From assembly GCA_003165795.1 (NCBI GenBank), contig PMWW01000132.1, positions 14,392 to 53,364 on the forward strand: 38,973 nucleotides of DNA, written 5' to 3'. This document shows positions 7,784 to 15,599 of this stretch, one piece after another. The stretch comes from Acidobacteriaceae bacterium (lineage in GTDB: Bacteria > Acidobacteriota > Terriglobia > Terriglobales > Acidobacteriaceae). The notes beneath the pieces were generated by a model. The model made no database searches, was not told where the DNA came from, and saw only the letters and a program-made list of their open reading frames with translations. A program made the translations under genes and the position numbers. How positions within the stretch are numbered: the first letter of the stretch is position 1; the number at the start of each line of letters is the position of its first letter.

Positions 7784-8443
7784 TCAGTTGTTGGGCGGTG
7801 CACTCTCGTTCGCACGATCTTTTTCGGCAGGGGCATTGTCGGCTGGGGCTGCAGTCCCACTCTGTGGTATATCGAGATTTGCCGGAGTGAGGCCCGCCGC
7901 TTCGGTCGCGACTTCCGCCGGGGCTGAAGCCACCGCTGGGGGCTGTCCAATGCCGGCGCTCTCCAGGCCGACGGGGGCCGCTAACGGTTGCGACTGCGCT
8001 GGTTCGGCCAGCGCCTGCTGCAATCCGTCAATCAGCTTCTGGATGTTCTCTCGGCCCAAGGGCTCCAACAATCCGCCCGCCAGCGATGCCAACTTGCCAA
8101 AGACGTTGGCCTCACTTTGCCAGGCGACCTTGGTGCTTTCGGAGGCGGGCGAAAGATCGAAACCGGCGCTGAGCGTGATCCGGCTGCCGACTGCCGTGCC
8201 TTGTCCCTGGTACTGCGCGCGATGCGGACGCGTGGCCTCGGCGAGCTCCATTCTGATTTCTGCGTTGCCGCGAAGGTTGCCCACGCCAGCCCGCAGCTTG
8301 ACCGTGAAGTGGGTGGGGTCTTGCACGCTCATGCTCTGGAAATCGGGAAGTAGTGGGCCGAACTTGTTGGGATCGGAGAGAAAATCGAAGACCTCGTCAG
8401 GATTGCCTGAGGTAGTGAACTCGCCAGAGAGATTGATGGCCAA
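7784..8443 (-). CDS. SRPBCC / CoxG-like lipid- or ligand-binding protein
   Basis: The first about 150 residues of this 219-residue protein match the CoxG (CO dehydrogenase subunit G) branch of the START/SRPBCC fold. Signs are the opening LSGEFTTSGNPDEVFDFLSDP, then strands, and a long C-terminal helix (FGKLASLAGGLLEPLGRENIQKLIDGL). Residues 150-219 are a low-complexity Ala/Pro/Glu tail, probably disordered. It uses a TTG start at 8443, supported by GAGGTG 7 bases upstream, and no better ATG follows. CoxG normally works with the CO dehydrogenase maturation genes, but no cox genes are visible here, so the role is uncertain. It converges on the beta-propeller gene, with the terminator between them. 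Confidence 0.75.
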   Translation of the reverse strand: MAINLSGEFTTSGNPDEVFDFLSDPNKFGPLLPDFQSMSVQDPTHFTVKLRAGVGNLRGNAEIRMELAEATRPHRAQYQGQGTAVGSRITLSAGFDLSPASESTKVAWQSEANVFGKLASLAGGLLEPLGRENIQKLIDGLQQALAEPAQSQPLAAPVGLESAGIGQPPAVASAPAEVATEAAGLTPANLDIPQSGTAAPADNAPAEKDRANESAPPNN

Positions 8444-8634
8444 CGTTTAGCACCTCGATCCTGCCTCCCCGACAAGTCCTACGCGGACTTGCAGCGCGGT
8501 GGGTTAGATTATCGCAAATTAAGGCGATCTGCGTTTCGCGGGCGTAATCGATGGATCGGGTATAGTTGGCTTTGCGGTTTCGCCCTGAACCCGCTGGTGC
8601 CGGAACCGAGCTGAAAGCTTACGGCAACTCTTCT

Positions 8635-9141
8635 ATGCCAGAGCCAGTCACACCGGACGCATTCCGCACCGCCTTGGGCCGCTTCGCCAGCGGCGTCACC
8701 GTGATTACCGTGGAGACGGCCGAGGGCGCAGTGCACGGCATGACCGCCAATGCATTTTGCTCGGTGTCGTTGCAACCGCCGCTGGTGCTGGTCTGCATCG
8801 ACCACCTGGCGGAAACGTATTTGCATCTGCGCGAGCGCGGCCAGTTCGGAGTGAGCGTGCTGAAACAGGAGCAGGAGGCGCTGTCGGAGTTTTTCGCCGA
8901 TACTGAGCGCAATCCGGACGCTGCCTATCGGCTGGGCATCGAGTATCGCCCGATGGAGAGCGGCATGCCCGTGCTCAAGGACGCCCTGGCCAACCTGGAC
9001 TGTACGGTTGTCGGTGCCCACGCGGCCGGCGATCACACCATCTTTGTCGGCGAGGTAAAGGAGATTGGCTGGGGCGAAGGCACGCCCCTGCTGTATTTTC
9101 GTGGGCGCTATGGATTGGACGGGGTGCCGCAGGAACGGTAG
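8635..9141 (+). CDS. Flavin reductase-like FMN-binding split-barrel protein
   Basis: The 168-residue protein belongs to the flavin reductase (PF01613-type) family. Hallmarks are FRTALGRFASGVTVIT at the N-terminus, GMTANAFCSVSLQPPLVLVCID as the FMN-binding core, and a final DHTIFVGEV strand with the H characteristic of the family. Members bind FMN or FAD and reduce it with NAD(P)H, often feeding a two-component monooxygenase. I chose the ATG at 8635; a start at 8566 would add 23 residues that do not fit the family. It lies 62 bp upstream of cofG on the same strand, so it may belong to the F420 operon. Whether it supplies reduced flavin or acts on F420 intermediates is inference only. Confidence 0.85.
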   Translation: MPEPVTPDAFRTALGRFASGVTVITVETAEGAVHGMTANAFCSVSLQPPLVLVCIDHLAETYLHLRERGQFGVSVLKQEQEALSEFFADTERNPDAAYRLGIEYRPMESGMPVLKDALANLDCTVVGAHAAGDHTIFVGEVKEIGWGEGTPLLYFRGRYGLDGVPQER

Positions 9142-9203
9142 GCTGGGACAGATGCAGGCGCGTTCTTCTTGCGTTATCCTTCGGTGAGGGCGCCAATCTC
9201 AGG

Positions 9204-10457
9204 ATGGAGCGCCGCGAGCCCAGCATGTTCTTGCCAGCCACTCTTAAAACACAGCGCAAGGCAGCCGAGTCTGTGTCGCCCGATTATCTGGTTGAGCGAC
9301 TGCGCGAAGTGATCGACGGACGGCCCGTGGCGGCGGAAGTTGCGGTGCAGCTTCTGCGCTGCGACGATGAGATTTTCCCTAACCTGCTAGCCACGGCTCG
9401 CGCGCTCAAAAATCAGTATCGCCCCGGCGTCATCACTTATTCGCGCAAAGTTTTTATTCCGCTGACCAACCTCTGCCGCGATTACTGCGGATATTGCACC
9501 TATCGCCGCGATCCGGGCGAAGCGGGCGCGCACACTATGACGCCGGACGAGGTTCTTTCGGTGGCCAAGGCGGGCGAAAAACTCGGCTGCACCGAAGCGC
9601 TGTTTTCACTAGGCGATCGCCCGGAGGCGCTGTTTCCCGAGATGCGCGAGACGTTGAAGCGCTTGGGCTATCGCAGCACGCTGCATTATCTGGAAGCCAT
9701 GTGCGAGCTGGTGCTGCGCGAAACCCGACTGCTGCCGCATGCCAATCCCGGCCTGCTGAGCGCCAACTGGATTGAACGGCTGCGGGTGAGCAATCCCAGC
9801 CTAGGGTTGATGCTAGAGAGCACCAACACTGACCTTTTGGCAGCGCATCCGGCGGGGCAGGCTCCGGACAAGCTTCCCGCGCTACGGCTCAGGACGATCG
9901 AAGACGCCGGCAAACTTGGCGTGCCATTTACCACCGGCATTCTGATTGGCATCGGGGAGACGATGGAAGATCGCGTGGAATCGCTGCTGGCCATCAAGCG
10001 CCTGCATGAGGAGTACGGTCACATCCAGGAAGGTATCATCCAGAATTTTCGCGTTAAGCCGCGAATTGCAATGGCGGCGTGGCCCGAGCCGGACCACGGC
10101 GACATGCTGCGAACCCTGGCCGTCGCGCGGCTGATTCTGCGCGACATGAATATTCAGGCGCCGCCGAACCTTACCGAGAGCGGCTACGAGCGGTTGCTGG
10201 AGGGAGGCATCAACGACTGGGGAGGAGTTTCGCCGCTGACGCCGGATTACATCAATCCCGAGGCGCCCTGGCCGCATCTGCTGGATTTGCAGCGACGCAC
10301 CGAAGCCGCAGGCGAGAAGCTGATGCAGCGTTTGCCCGTGTATCCGGAATTCGTGCCCGGTGTGGTGGCGCGAGGTGGACTGTTGAGCGACCGATTGAGG
10401 GAATTGTGGGCGGCTGGAAAAGCAGGTCCCTCGGGGGCTGAAGCCTGCTCGGGATGA
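9204..10457 (+). CDS. cofG: Fo synthase subunit CofG (radical SAM)
   Basis: CofG works with CofH to make 7,8-didemethyl-8-hydroxy-5-deazariboflavin (Fo), the deazaflavin core of coenzyme F420. The radical SAM cluster motif CRDYCGYC gives C91, C95 and C98 as 4Fe-4S ligands. Family features follow, such as CTEALFSLGDRPE, GLMLESTN and NFRVKPRIAM, and GGVSPLTPDYINPEAPWP near the C-terminus. Length (417 from the ATG at 9204) is slightly long. An ATG at 9225 is an alternative, and neither has an ideal ribosome site. The last about 12 residues (KAGPSGAEACSG) and the stop codon fall in an interspersed repeat (about 10422-10459), so the C-terminus may be a recent addition. It leads the cof cluster and has a separate cofH, unlike fused actinobacterial FbiC. 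Confidence 0.95.
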   Translation: MERREPSMFLPATLKTQRKAAESVSPDYLVERLREVIDGRPVAAEVAVQLLRCDDEIFPNLLATARALKNQYRPGVITYSRKVFIPLTNLCRDYCGYCTYRRDPGEAGAHTMTPDEVLSVAKAGEKLGCTEALFSLGDRPEALFPEMRETLKRLGYRSTLHYLEAMCELVLRETRLLPHANPGLLSANWIERLRVSNPSLGLMLESTNTDLLAAHPAGQAPDKLPALRLRTIEDAGKLGVPFTTGILIGIGETMEDRVESLLAIKRLHEEYGHIQEGIIQNFRVKPRIAMAAWPEPDHGDMLRTLAVARLILRDMNIQAPPNLTESGYERLLEGGINDWGGVSPLTPDYINPEAPWPHLLDLQRRTEAAGEKLMQRLPVYPEFVPGVVARGGLLSDRLRELWAAGKAGPSGAEACSG

Positions 10458-10459
10458 CA
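10422..10459. repeat. Repeat fragment forming the cofG C-terminus
   Basis: The 3' end of cofG reads AGCAGGTCCCTCGG...GCTCGGGATGACA. It contains two pieces that recur elsewhere as intergenic repeat: CAGCAGGTCC (also at about 13324) and GCTC(A/G)GGATGACA (also near 13392 and 25424). The TGA stop of cofG is the TGA inside GGATGACA. It looks like a class B repeat remnant read through in frame. Confidence 0.5.
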
Positions 10460-10482
10460 AGAACCAGAAAGAGACTTACGAC

Positions 10483-10502
10483 GGCGCAGCTAAAGCTGCG
10501 CC
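10483..10502. repeat. Perfect hairpin upstream of cofD
   Basis: GGCGCAGCT at 10483-10491 and AGCTGCGCC at 10494-10502 form a perfect 9-bp inverted repeat separated by two A residues. It lies in the 64-bp gap between cofG and cofD and ends 20 bases before the cofD start. It is followed by CCTTCAAAGGG rather than a T tract, so it is not a clear terminator. It might affect cofD translation or mRNA stability. Confidence 0.5.
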
Positions 10503-10521
10503 CCTTCAAAGGGCAGCATAG

Positions 10522-11466
10522 ATGATCGTGGTTTTCACTGGCGGAACGGGTGGCACCAAGCTGGTCCAAGGTCTGCAGCACATCGTTCCGCCCGAGGAGT
10601 TGACGGTCATCGTGAATACCGGCGACGACATTGAGTGGTGGGGGCTGCACGTTTCGCCGGATGTGGACTCCGTGCTCTATGGGTTGGCGGGGCTGTTGAG
10701 CAAGGAGCGAGGCTGGGGTGTCGAGGACGATAGCTTCCGCTGCCTGGAGCGGATGAAGCAGTTGGGCCAAGCATCGTGGTTCAGCCTGGGCGATCTGGAT
10801 CTGGCGACGCATCTGACGAGGACGATGCTGCTGCGGGCAGGGAAGAGGTTGAGCGAGGCGACGGCCGAGTTGGCGGCAAAGTTTGGGATTCGTGCCCGGG
10901 TGCTCCCTATGTCGGACGATCGCGTTTCTACAATGCTCGACACCGCCAAGGGAACTCTAACTTTTCAGGAATACTTTGTGCGCGAGCGGCATCAAGTGGA
11001 AGCTCGGGCGGTGCGCTTCGAAGGCGCGGAAAACGCACGGCCTGCGCCAGGCGTGATCGAGAGCATCGAGACGGCTGAGGCAATTGTGTTTGCGCCGAGT
11101 AATCCGGTGACCAGCATCGGTCCGATTCTGGCGGTGCCGGGGGTGCGCCAAGCTTTGCGGGAGACGAAAGCGACGGTCGCGGCCGTCAGTCCGATTATAG
11201 GCGGAGAGGCAGTATCCGGGCCGGCAGGTGTCCTGATGACGATGATGGGATGGCCGAGTACGATTGCCGGAGTTGCCAAGGCCTACGAAGACTTTCTCGA
11301 CGTGCTAGTCGCCGATCGCGCCGACGAAGCTCAGGCTCTGACTATGAGCACCACTGGCTTGCGAGTTCTGTCGACCAATACCATCATGCGTTCCATCGAC
11401 GACAAGCGGGAGCTGGCGGCGTTCGTTCTCGGCGCCTGCACGGCCCAGCAAAATGTGGTCGGCTGA
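10522..11466 (+). CDS. cofD: 2-phospho-L-lactate (or PEP) transferase CofD
   Basis: CofD/FbiA transfers the activated phospho-acid from a GDP adduct to Fo, giving F420-0 or dehydro-F420-0. The 314-residue product opens with the nucleotide-binding strand and glycine-rich loop VVFTGGTGGTKLVQGL. Next comes the family hallmark VNTGDDIEWWGLHVSPDVDSVLYGLAG (about residues 32-58). Later LGDLDLATHL, SPIIGGEAVSGPAG and the C-terminal DTIMRS-type segment (here NTIMRS) are present. Length is typical. The start is the first ATG, 20 bases after a hairpin, without a strong ribosome site. It is the second gene of the cof cluster. Whether its donor is phospholactate, PEP or 3-phosphoglycerate cannot be read from the sequence. 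Confidence 0.96.
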   Translation: MIVVFTGGTGGTKLVQGLQHIVPPEELTVIVNTGDDIEWWGLHVSPDVDSVLYGLAGLLSKERGWGVEDDSFRCLERMKQLGQASWFSLGDLDLATHLTRTMLLRAGKRLSEATAELAAKFGIRARVLPMSDDRVSTMLDTAKGTLTFQEYFVRERHQVEARAVRFEGAENARPAPGVIESIETAEAIVFAPSNPVTSIGPILAVPGVRQALRETKATVAAVSPIIGGEAVSGPAGVLMTMMGWPSTIAGVAKAYEDFLDVLVADRADEAQALTMSTTGLRVLSTNTIMRSIDDKRELAAFVLGACTAQQNVVG

Positions 11467-11507
11467 TGCGGTTCGGGCAAAGCCGGCGTTAGGCCTGTTT
11501 TTGGAAT

Positions 11508-11612
11508 TGTCATTACGAGCGAAGCGAGGAATCTGCTGTTATTTCACCGGGAACGACGGGCTGGGACAAAACAGCAGATCTTTCACGACCTGAAGGCCAA
11601 TTCGTGATGACA
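11508..11612. repeat. Class B inverted-repeat element between cofD and cofC
   Basis: The element begins TGTCATTACGA and ends TCGTGATGACA, so its ends are inverted copies with one mismatch over 11 bases. Inside, GGGACAAAACAGCAGATC (11563-11580) matches GGGACGAAACAGCAGGTC at 13313-13330, linking the two as one family. It occupies most of the 216-bp cofD-cofC gap and shows no coding potential. Confidence 0.6.
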
Positions 11613-11682
11613 AATCAGAAATCGTAAGAACAGTTATTAGCGGTCATTACCGATGCAGCGCTCAATAGCCCCGAAGGTATCC

Positions 11683-12354
11683 ATGCGTGGAATGCTCCTC
11701 ATCCCCTTCAAGAGTCTGGCCACAGCCAAGCAGCGGCTAGCCGAAGCTCTCGATCAGCAACAACGTTCGCAATTGGCGGAAGCCATGCTGCGCGACGTGA
11801 TGACCGCTGCTGCCGGAGTGCTGGGCCGCATTGACGTGGCGCTCGTCACCGGCGATGGGCGCGCCCAGGCTATGGCGAAAGAACTTGGCTTCGCCGTGAT
11901 TAAAGACACACACAACGAGAGCGAGACAGCGGCCATCGAGATGGCCACTGCGTGGTGCGAGCAGTGTGGCTACGATACGACAATCGTAGTGCCGGCCGAT
12001 ATTCCGCTCATCACCAGCGACGAGCTGCACCGCGTACTCGACGCCGCTCCCCACGAAGGCGTGGTGTTCGTCCCGGCGTACGACCGTCGCGGCAGCAACT
12101 GCATTCTGCGCCGGCCGGCGGCGATCATTCCGCTGCGCTTCGGCAACGACAGTTTTCTGCCGCATTGCGAGGCCATGAAGCGCACCGGCAAAGAGCTGAT
12201 CATTCTTGAGATGCCAGGCATAGGCCTCGATATCGATAATCCGCACGAGCTGGAATTGCTGGTGCAGCGCGAGGGCGATACCCATGCGCAACGGCTGCTG
12301 CGCTCGTGGGGCTTCGGCAAGCGCCAAGTCGACCCCTGGGAAGCGGCGGTATGA
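11683..12354 (+). CDS. cofC: 2-phospho-L-lactate guanylyltransferase CofC
   Basis: CofC/FbiD activates a phospho-acid (2-phospholactate, PEP or similar) with GTP to the short-lived dinucleotide that CofD uses. The 223-residue protein has a GT-A-like nucleotidyltransferase fold. It opens with LLIPFKSLATAKQRLAEAL (compare the family VIPxKxLxxAKxRL) and carries VPADIPLIT with the metal-binding Asp. A late DNPHELELL-type segment (IDNPHELELL) follows. I chose the ATG at 11683 because GAAGG lies about 7 bases upstream; an earlier ATG at 11653 adds 10 non-conserved residues. Its TGA overlaps the cofE ATG by 4 bases (ATGA), so the two are probably translationally coupled. Confidence 0.93.
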   Translation: MRGMLLIPFKSLATAKQRLAEALDQQQRSQLAEAMLRDVMTAAAGVLGRIDVALVTGDGRAQAMAKELGFAVIKDTHNESETAAIEMATAWCEQCGYDTTIVVPADIPLITSDELHRVLDAAPHEGVVFVPAYDRRGSNCILRRPAAIIPLRFGNDSFLPHCEAMKRTGKELIILEMPGIGLDIDNPHELELLVQREGDTHAQRLLRSWGFGKRQVDPWEAAV

Positions 12355-13136
12355 GGAAGAGTCCACAAGTCGCCACTCCGCCGAGCACCGGCGAAATCCG
12401 CGCGCTTCCGGTGCGCGGAATCCGCGACGTATTTCCCGGCGATTCGGTTGCGGACCTGGTTGTCGATGCGTTGGCGCTCGGCGGCCTGCGATTTCACGAA
12501 GGCGACATTTTGGTGGTGAAGCACAAGATTATTTCCAAGGCTGAAAAGCGGACGGTGGAACTTAACTCGGTGAAGCCATCGAAAGCGGCACAGCGCTTCG
12601 CGGAAGATAACGGAGTGGATGCGCGCGTAGTGGAACTAGCGCTGCGCGAGGCGAAGCGGGTGGTCCGCAAGAAGCATATCCTCATCACCGAGACCGAACA
12701 CGGCCTGGTGTGCGCCAACAGCGGGGTGGATGTCTCCAATGTGGACGGAGGCAAGAGTGCGGTGCTGTTGCCCGCCGATGCCGACCGTTCCGCGGCGCAA
12801 ATTCATCGCAAATTAGGAAAGCGGACGGGGTTGCACGTTCCGGTGATCATTGCCGACAGCTTCGGCAGGCCTTGGCGTGAGGGTTTGTGCGAAGTTGCCA
12901 TCGGCGTTGCCGGGATGAAGGTGATTCATGACTATCGCGGCCAACTCGATCCCTACGGGTACAAAATGCACGCCACGGAGGAGGCGGTGGCCGACGAACT
13001 GGCCTGCGTTGCGGGGCTGGTGTGCGGGAAGGATTCGCGGGTTCCGGCTTGTATAATCCGGGGGTATTGGTATCGCAAGGGAAATGGTAGCGCGCGCCAG
13101 ATGGTGCGTCCAGCGGAGAATGATTTGTTTCGATGA
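12351..13136 (+). CDS. cofE: F420-0:gamma-glutamyl ligase CofE
   Basis: CofE adds L-glutamate residues to F420-0 using GTP. Family hallmarks are RGIRDVFPGDSV near the start, GDILVVKHKIISKAE, TEHGLVCANSGVDVSNVD (metal and substrate loop, about residues 124-141), LLPADADRSA and DSFGRPWREG. The ATG at 12351 overlaps the cofC stop in an ATGA. An earlier in-frame start at 12306 lies inside cofC and is less likely. At 261 residues it is the single-domain form. It lacks the C-terminal nitroreductase-like FMN domain found in mycobacterial FbiB, which reduces dehydro-F420, so another enzyme must do that step if the PEP route is used here. Confidence 0.95.
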   Translation: MRKSPQVATPPSTGEIRALPVRGIRDVFPGDSVADLVVDALALGGLRFHEGDILVVKHKIISKAEKRTVELNSVKPSKAAQRFAEDNGVDARVVELALREAKRVVRKKHILITETEHGLVCANSGVDVSNVDGGKSAVLLPADADRSAAQIHRKLGKRTGLHVPVIIADSFGRPWREGLCEVAIGVAGMKVIHDYRGQLDPYGYKMHATEEAVADELACVAGLVCGKDSRVPACIIRGYWYRKGNGSARQMVRPAENDLFR

Positions 13137-13153
13137 TGAACTGTGTATGGGGT

Positions 13154-13301
13154 TTGTGTCAGGGCACAACTTTTAGTCGTGCCGTTAGAGGTCACCATCG
13201 ACTTGGGCTTCAGCCCCTGAGGGCCTGGGTTTTGCAGGGGGCTAAAGCCCTCATCCCTTTTGCGCCTGATCGGCACGACTGAAAGTCGCGCCCTGACACA
13301 A
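13154..13301. repeat. Class A inverted-repeat element, copy 1
   Basis: The first 31 bases (13154-13184, starting TTGTGTCAGGGCACAAC) are an inverted copy of the last 31 (13271-13301, ending GCCCTGACACAA), with three mismatches. Inside are further small palindromes such as GGGCTTCAGCCC and GGGGGCTAAAGCCCTC. It sits between cofE and cofH and has no reading frame of note. Related copies are at 17788-18030, 20453-20522 and 25473-25656. Confidence 0.75.
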
Positions 13302-13302
13302 G

Positions 13303-13404
13303 TCCGAGGGATGGGACGAAACAGCAGGTCCTTCGACTGAACGCCCGCCGACCCGCAAAAACAGCGGGTCGAAAAGGCTTGCGGGCACTTCGCTCAGGAT
13401 GACA
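13303..13404. repeat. Class B repeat fragment before cofH
   Basis: Directly after the class A element lies a stretch with GGGACGAAACAGCAGGTCC (shared with 11563-11580) ending CGCTCAGGATGACA. That end is the same as the right end of the 25304-25436 element. With the class A copy it fills the 314-bp gap between cofE and cofH. The only other signal there is the cofH ribosome site GAGAGGA at about 13438-13444. Confidence 0.55.
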
Positions 13405-13450
13405 AACAGTAGAGGGCGCGCGGGTTCAAAGTTGCGATGAGAGGAAGAAA

Positions 13451-14674
13451 ATGCAAGGGCTAAGTTGGTGCAATCGGCAGACTTTACAAAATACAACCTG
13501 GGAGGATGTGCAACGGCGGGTTTCGGCGCCGGTGAAAGCGGCGATCGAGAAAGTGATGGCGTCGCTCGATGGAGGTGTGCTCAGCCGGGACGAGTGCTTG
13601 CTGCTGGCCAACAGCGAAGGTGATGACCTCTTCGGGACGGTGATCGCCGCGAACCAGATCCGGCATCGTCTGGTCGGCGATGTGATCAGCTACGTGGTGA
13701 CCCGCAATATTAATTTCACCAACGTTTGTTTTGTCGGATGCAAGTTCTGCGCCTTCAGCGTTGGACCGCGCGACGAGACAGCGTACTTTCTCTCGCTCGA
13801 AGAAATGGAGCACAAGTGCCGCGAGGCTGAAGAATGGGGCGCAACCGAGGTCTGCATTCAAGGCGGCCTGCCGCGCAATCTGCCGCCGTTTTATTATCGC
13901 GACATTCTGCGCGCGGTAAAGTCTGCCACGCCCAAGATGCACGCGCATGCCTTCTCGCCGATGGAGATGGTCTACGGTGTCGAACTGACGGGCATGCCGA
14001 TCCGCGAATATCTGCTGATGCTGAAGGAAAACGGGCTCGACACTTTGCCGGGGACGGCAGCCGAGATTCTGGACGACAACGTCCGTCACGTTCTCTCGCG
14101 CAACAAGCTGACGGCGGCGCAGTGGCGCGAGGTGATCGAGACGGCGCACCAGTGCGGCATCCGCAGCACCTCGACCATGATGTACGGCCACAGCGAGAGC
14201 TATGAGCAGTGGGTAAACCAGATGCTGCTGTTCCGCGAAATCCAGTCGTGCACCGGCGGCTTTACGGAGTTCGTGCCGCTGGGCTTCATTCACGACAACA
14301 CGTTGCTGTTCGCGCAAGGATTGGCGCGCGACGGCGGGACGCTGACCGAGCACCTTAAGGTGCACGCGCTGGCGCGCATCGTTCTGGCCGGATCGATCAA
14401 TCACATTCAGGTTTCGTGGGTGAAGCTGGGTCGCGAAATTTCGCAACTGTCGTTGCTCGCCGGCGCCGACGACTACGGAGGCACGCTGTTCGAGGAGAAC
14501 ATCTCACGCCTGGCGGGATCGACTGCGGGACAGTACACCTCGGCGGCGGAGTTCCAGGAGCGGATTCTCGATCTGGGACGGGTGCCCGCGCAGCGCAATA
14601 CGCTCTACACGCAGTACACCTATCCGGCGGCAGGTTCTGCCGGTTCGTCGGGGGAAAAGACGCAAGTTGCGTGA
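13451..14674 (+). CDS. cofH: Fo synthase subunit CofH (radical SAM)
   Basis: CofH condenses a tyrosine-derived radical with 5-amino-6-ribitylamino-uracil to give the CofG substrate in Fo synthesis. The radical SAM cluster motif CFVGCKFC supplies C93, C97 and C100. Family context is strong: RNINFTNVCFVGCKFCAF, CIQGGLPRNLPPFYY, AFSPMEMVYG, PGTAAEILDD, TSTMMYGHSE and a late SWVKLGREISQLSL segment. Length (407) is normal. The ATG at 13451 has AGAGGA about 6 bases upstream. It shares direction with the other cof genes but is separated from cofE by 314 bp of repeats, so it may need its own promoter. Confidence 0.96.
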   Translation: MQGLSWCNRQTLQNTTWEDVQRRVSAPVKAAIEKVMASLDGGVLSRDECLLLANSEGDDLFGTVIAANQIRHRLVGDVISYVVTRNINFTNVCFVGCKFCAFSVGPRDETAYFLSLEEMEHKCREAEEWGATEVCIQGGLPRNLPPFYYRDILRAVKSATPKMHAHAFSPMEMVYGVELTGMPIREYLLMLKENGLDTLPGTAAEILDDNVRHVLSRNKLTAAQWREVIETAHQCGIRSTSTMMYGHSESYEQWVNQMLLFREIQSCTGGFTEFVPLGFIHDNTLLFAQGLARDGGTLTEHLKVHALARIVLAGSINHIQVSWVKLGREISQLSLLAGADDYGGTLFEENISRLAGSTAGQYTSAAEFQERILDLGRVPAQRNTLYTQYTYPAAGSAGSSGEKTQVA

Positions 14675-14725
14675 TCAGAAAAGAACTCCTGAGCTCGAGA
14701 CAGATTCTCTGCTTCAAGGTCGCGA

Positions 14726-14762
14726 CTTGAAGGGGCATGGCTTTGAGCCGTGCCCTTTCAAG
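14726..14762. repeat. Inverted repeat after cofH
   Basis: CTTGAAGGGGCATGGCT at 14726-14742 pairs with AGCCGTGCCCTTTCAAG at 14746-14762 with two mismatches, forming a long hairpin 52 bp after the cofH stop. There is no T tract, so it is more likely one of the genome's small palindromic repeats than a terminator, although it could slow transcription. Confidence 0.55.
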
Positions 14763-14855
14763 ACATTTCGAATCCAACTTTTTGAGCAAACTGTGAAGCT
14801 GTGCCCTGGCAAGAGCACGCTGCCGCAGAGCTGAGAAAATAAGCGGAGGGAACCG

Positions 14856-15521
14856 ATGATCGCCATCGTGGGAGGGACAGGGCCGGAAGGGTCTGGGCTG
14901 GCGCAGCGCTGGGCGCGCGCGGGGGAGTCGGTCGTGATTGGCTCGCGCGACGGCGAGCGGGCCAAGGCCGCGGCGGCGCAGATCGCCGAGAAAGCCGGAG
15001 CCCTGGGTAATGTCGAAGGCGTGGAGAACGCGGTCGCCGTCAAGATGTGCGACATTGTGGTACTTACCGTTCCCTTCGCCGGCCAGGCTGATTTGCTGAA
15101 GCAGCTTAAGCCGTTGTTCCGGCAGGGAACGGTGCTGATCGATGCCACGGTTCCGCTAGCGGCAGCCGTAGGCGGACGGCCTACGCGGGTGCTAGGGGTG
15201 TGGCAAGGCTCGGCGGCGGAACAAGCGCAGGAGATCGTGGGCAAGAACGTCGTGGTTGCCGGAGCGTTTCACAGTTTGTCGGCGACGGTGCTGAATGGCG
15301 ATGGCGACGTCGATTGCGACGTGATCGTGTGCAGCGACGACGATGGCGCCCGGCAAGTCGCCTCGGAGCTGGCAGCGAAGATTCCTGGCGTGCGCGCCAT
15401 CGACGGCGGCAAACTGGAGAACGCCCGCATCGTGGAATCGATGACCGCGCTGCTGATCACACTCAACATCCGGCACAAGGTGCATGGCGCGGGGTGGAGG
15501 GTGACGGGGCTGGGAATTTGA
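14856..15521 (+). CDS. npdG: F420H2:NADP+ oxidoreductase (Fno/NpdG-like)
   Basis: This enzyme moves hydride between NADPH and F420, giving the cell its reduced F420. The 221-residue protein starts with a Rossmann loop (AIVGGTGPEGSGLAQRWARAG). It continues with VVIGSRDGERAKAAA, in which the Ser-Arg pair fits binding of the NADP 2'-phosphate. Downstream are DIVVLTVPFAGQ, GAFHSLSA and a helical C-terminus. Length matches archaeal Fno and bacterial NpdG. The ATG at 14856 has GGAGGG 6 bases upstream. It closes the cof cluster on the same strand, which strongly supports F420 rather than another substrate. Confidence is high for the family, slightly lower for the exact direction of the reaction. Confidence 0.92.
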   Translation: MIAIVGGTGPEGSGLAQRWARAGESVVIGSRDGERAKAAAAQIAEKAGALGNVEGVENAVAVKMCDIVVLTVPFAGQADLLKQLKPLFRQGTVLIDATVPLAAAVGGRPTRVLGVWQGSAAEQAQEIVGKNVVVAGAFHSLSATVLNGDGDVDCDVIVCSDDDGARQVASELAAKIPGVRAIDGGKLENARIVESMTALLITLNIRHKVHGAGWRVTGLGI

Positions 15522-15599
15522 AGGCAGAGTTCCAGCTCGCACTCGCCCTCGTTGCCGCGGCGCGCCAAATGGCGTACTAAGAATGGCCAAGAGGCTACA

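Noticed and set aside
14726-14762. Intrinsic terminator after cofH
   Set aside because: The hairpin is strong but is followed by ACATTTCG rather than a T run, so I list it as a repeat only.
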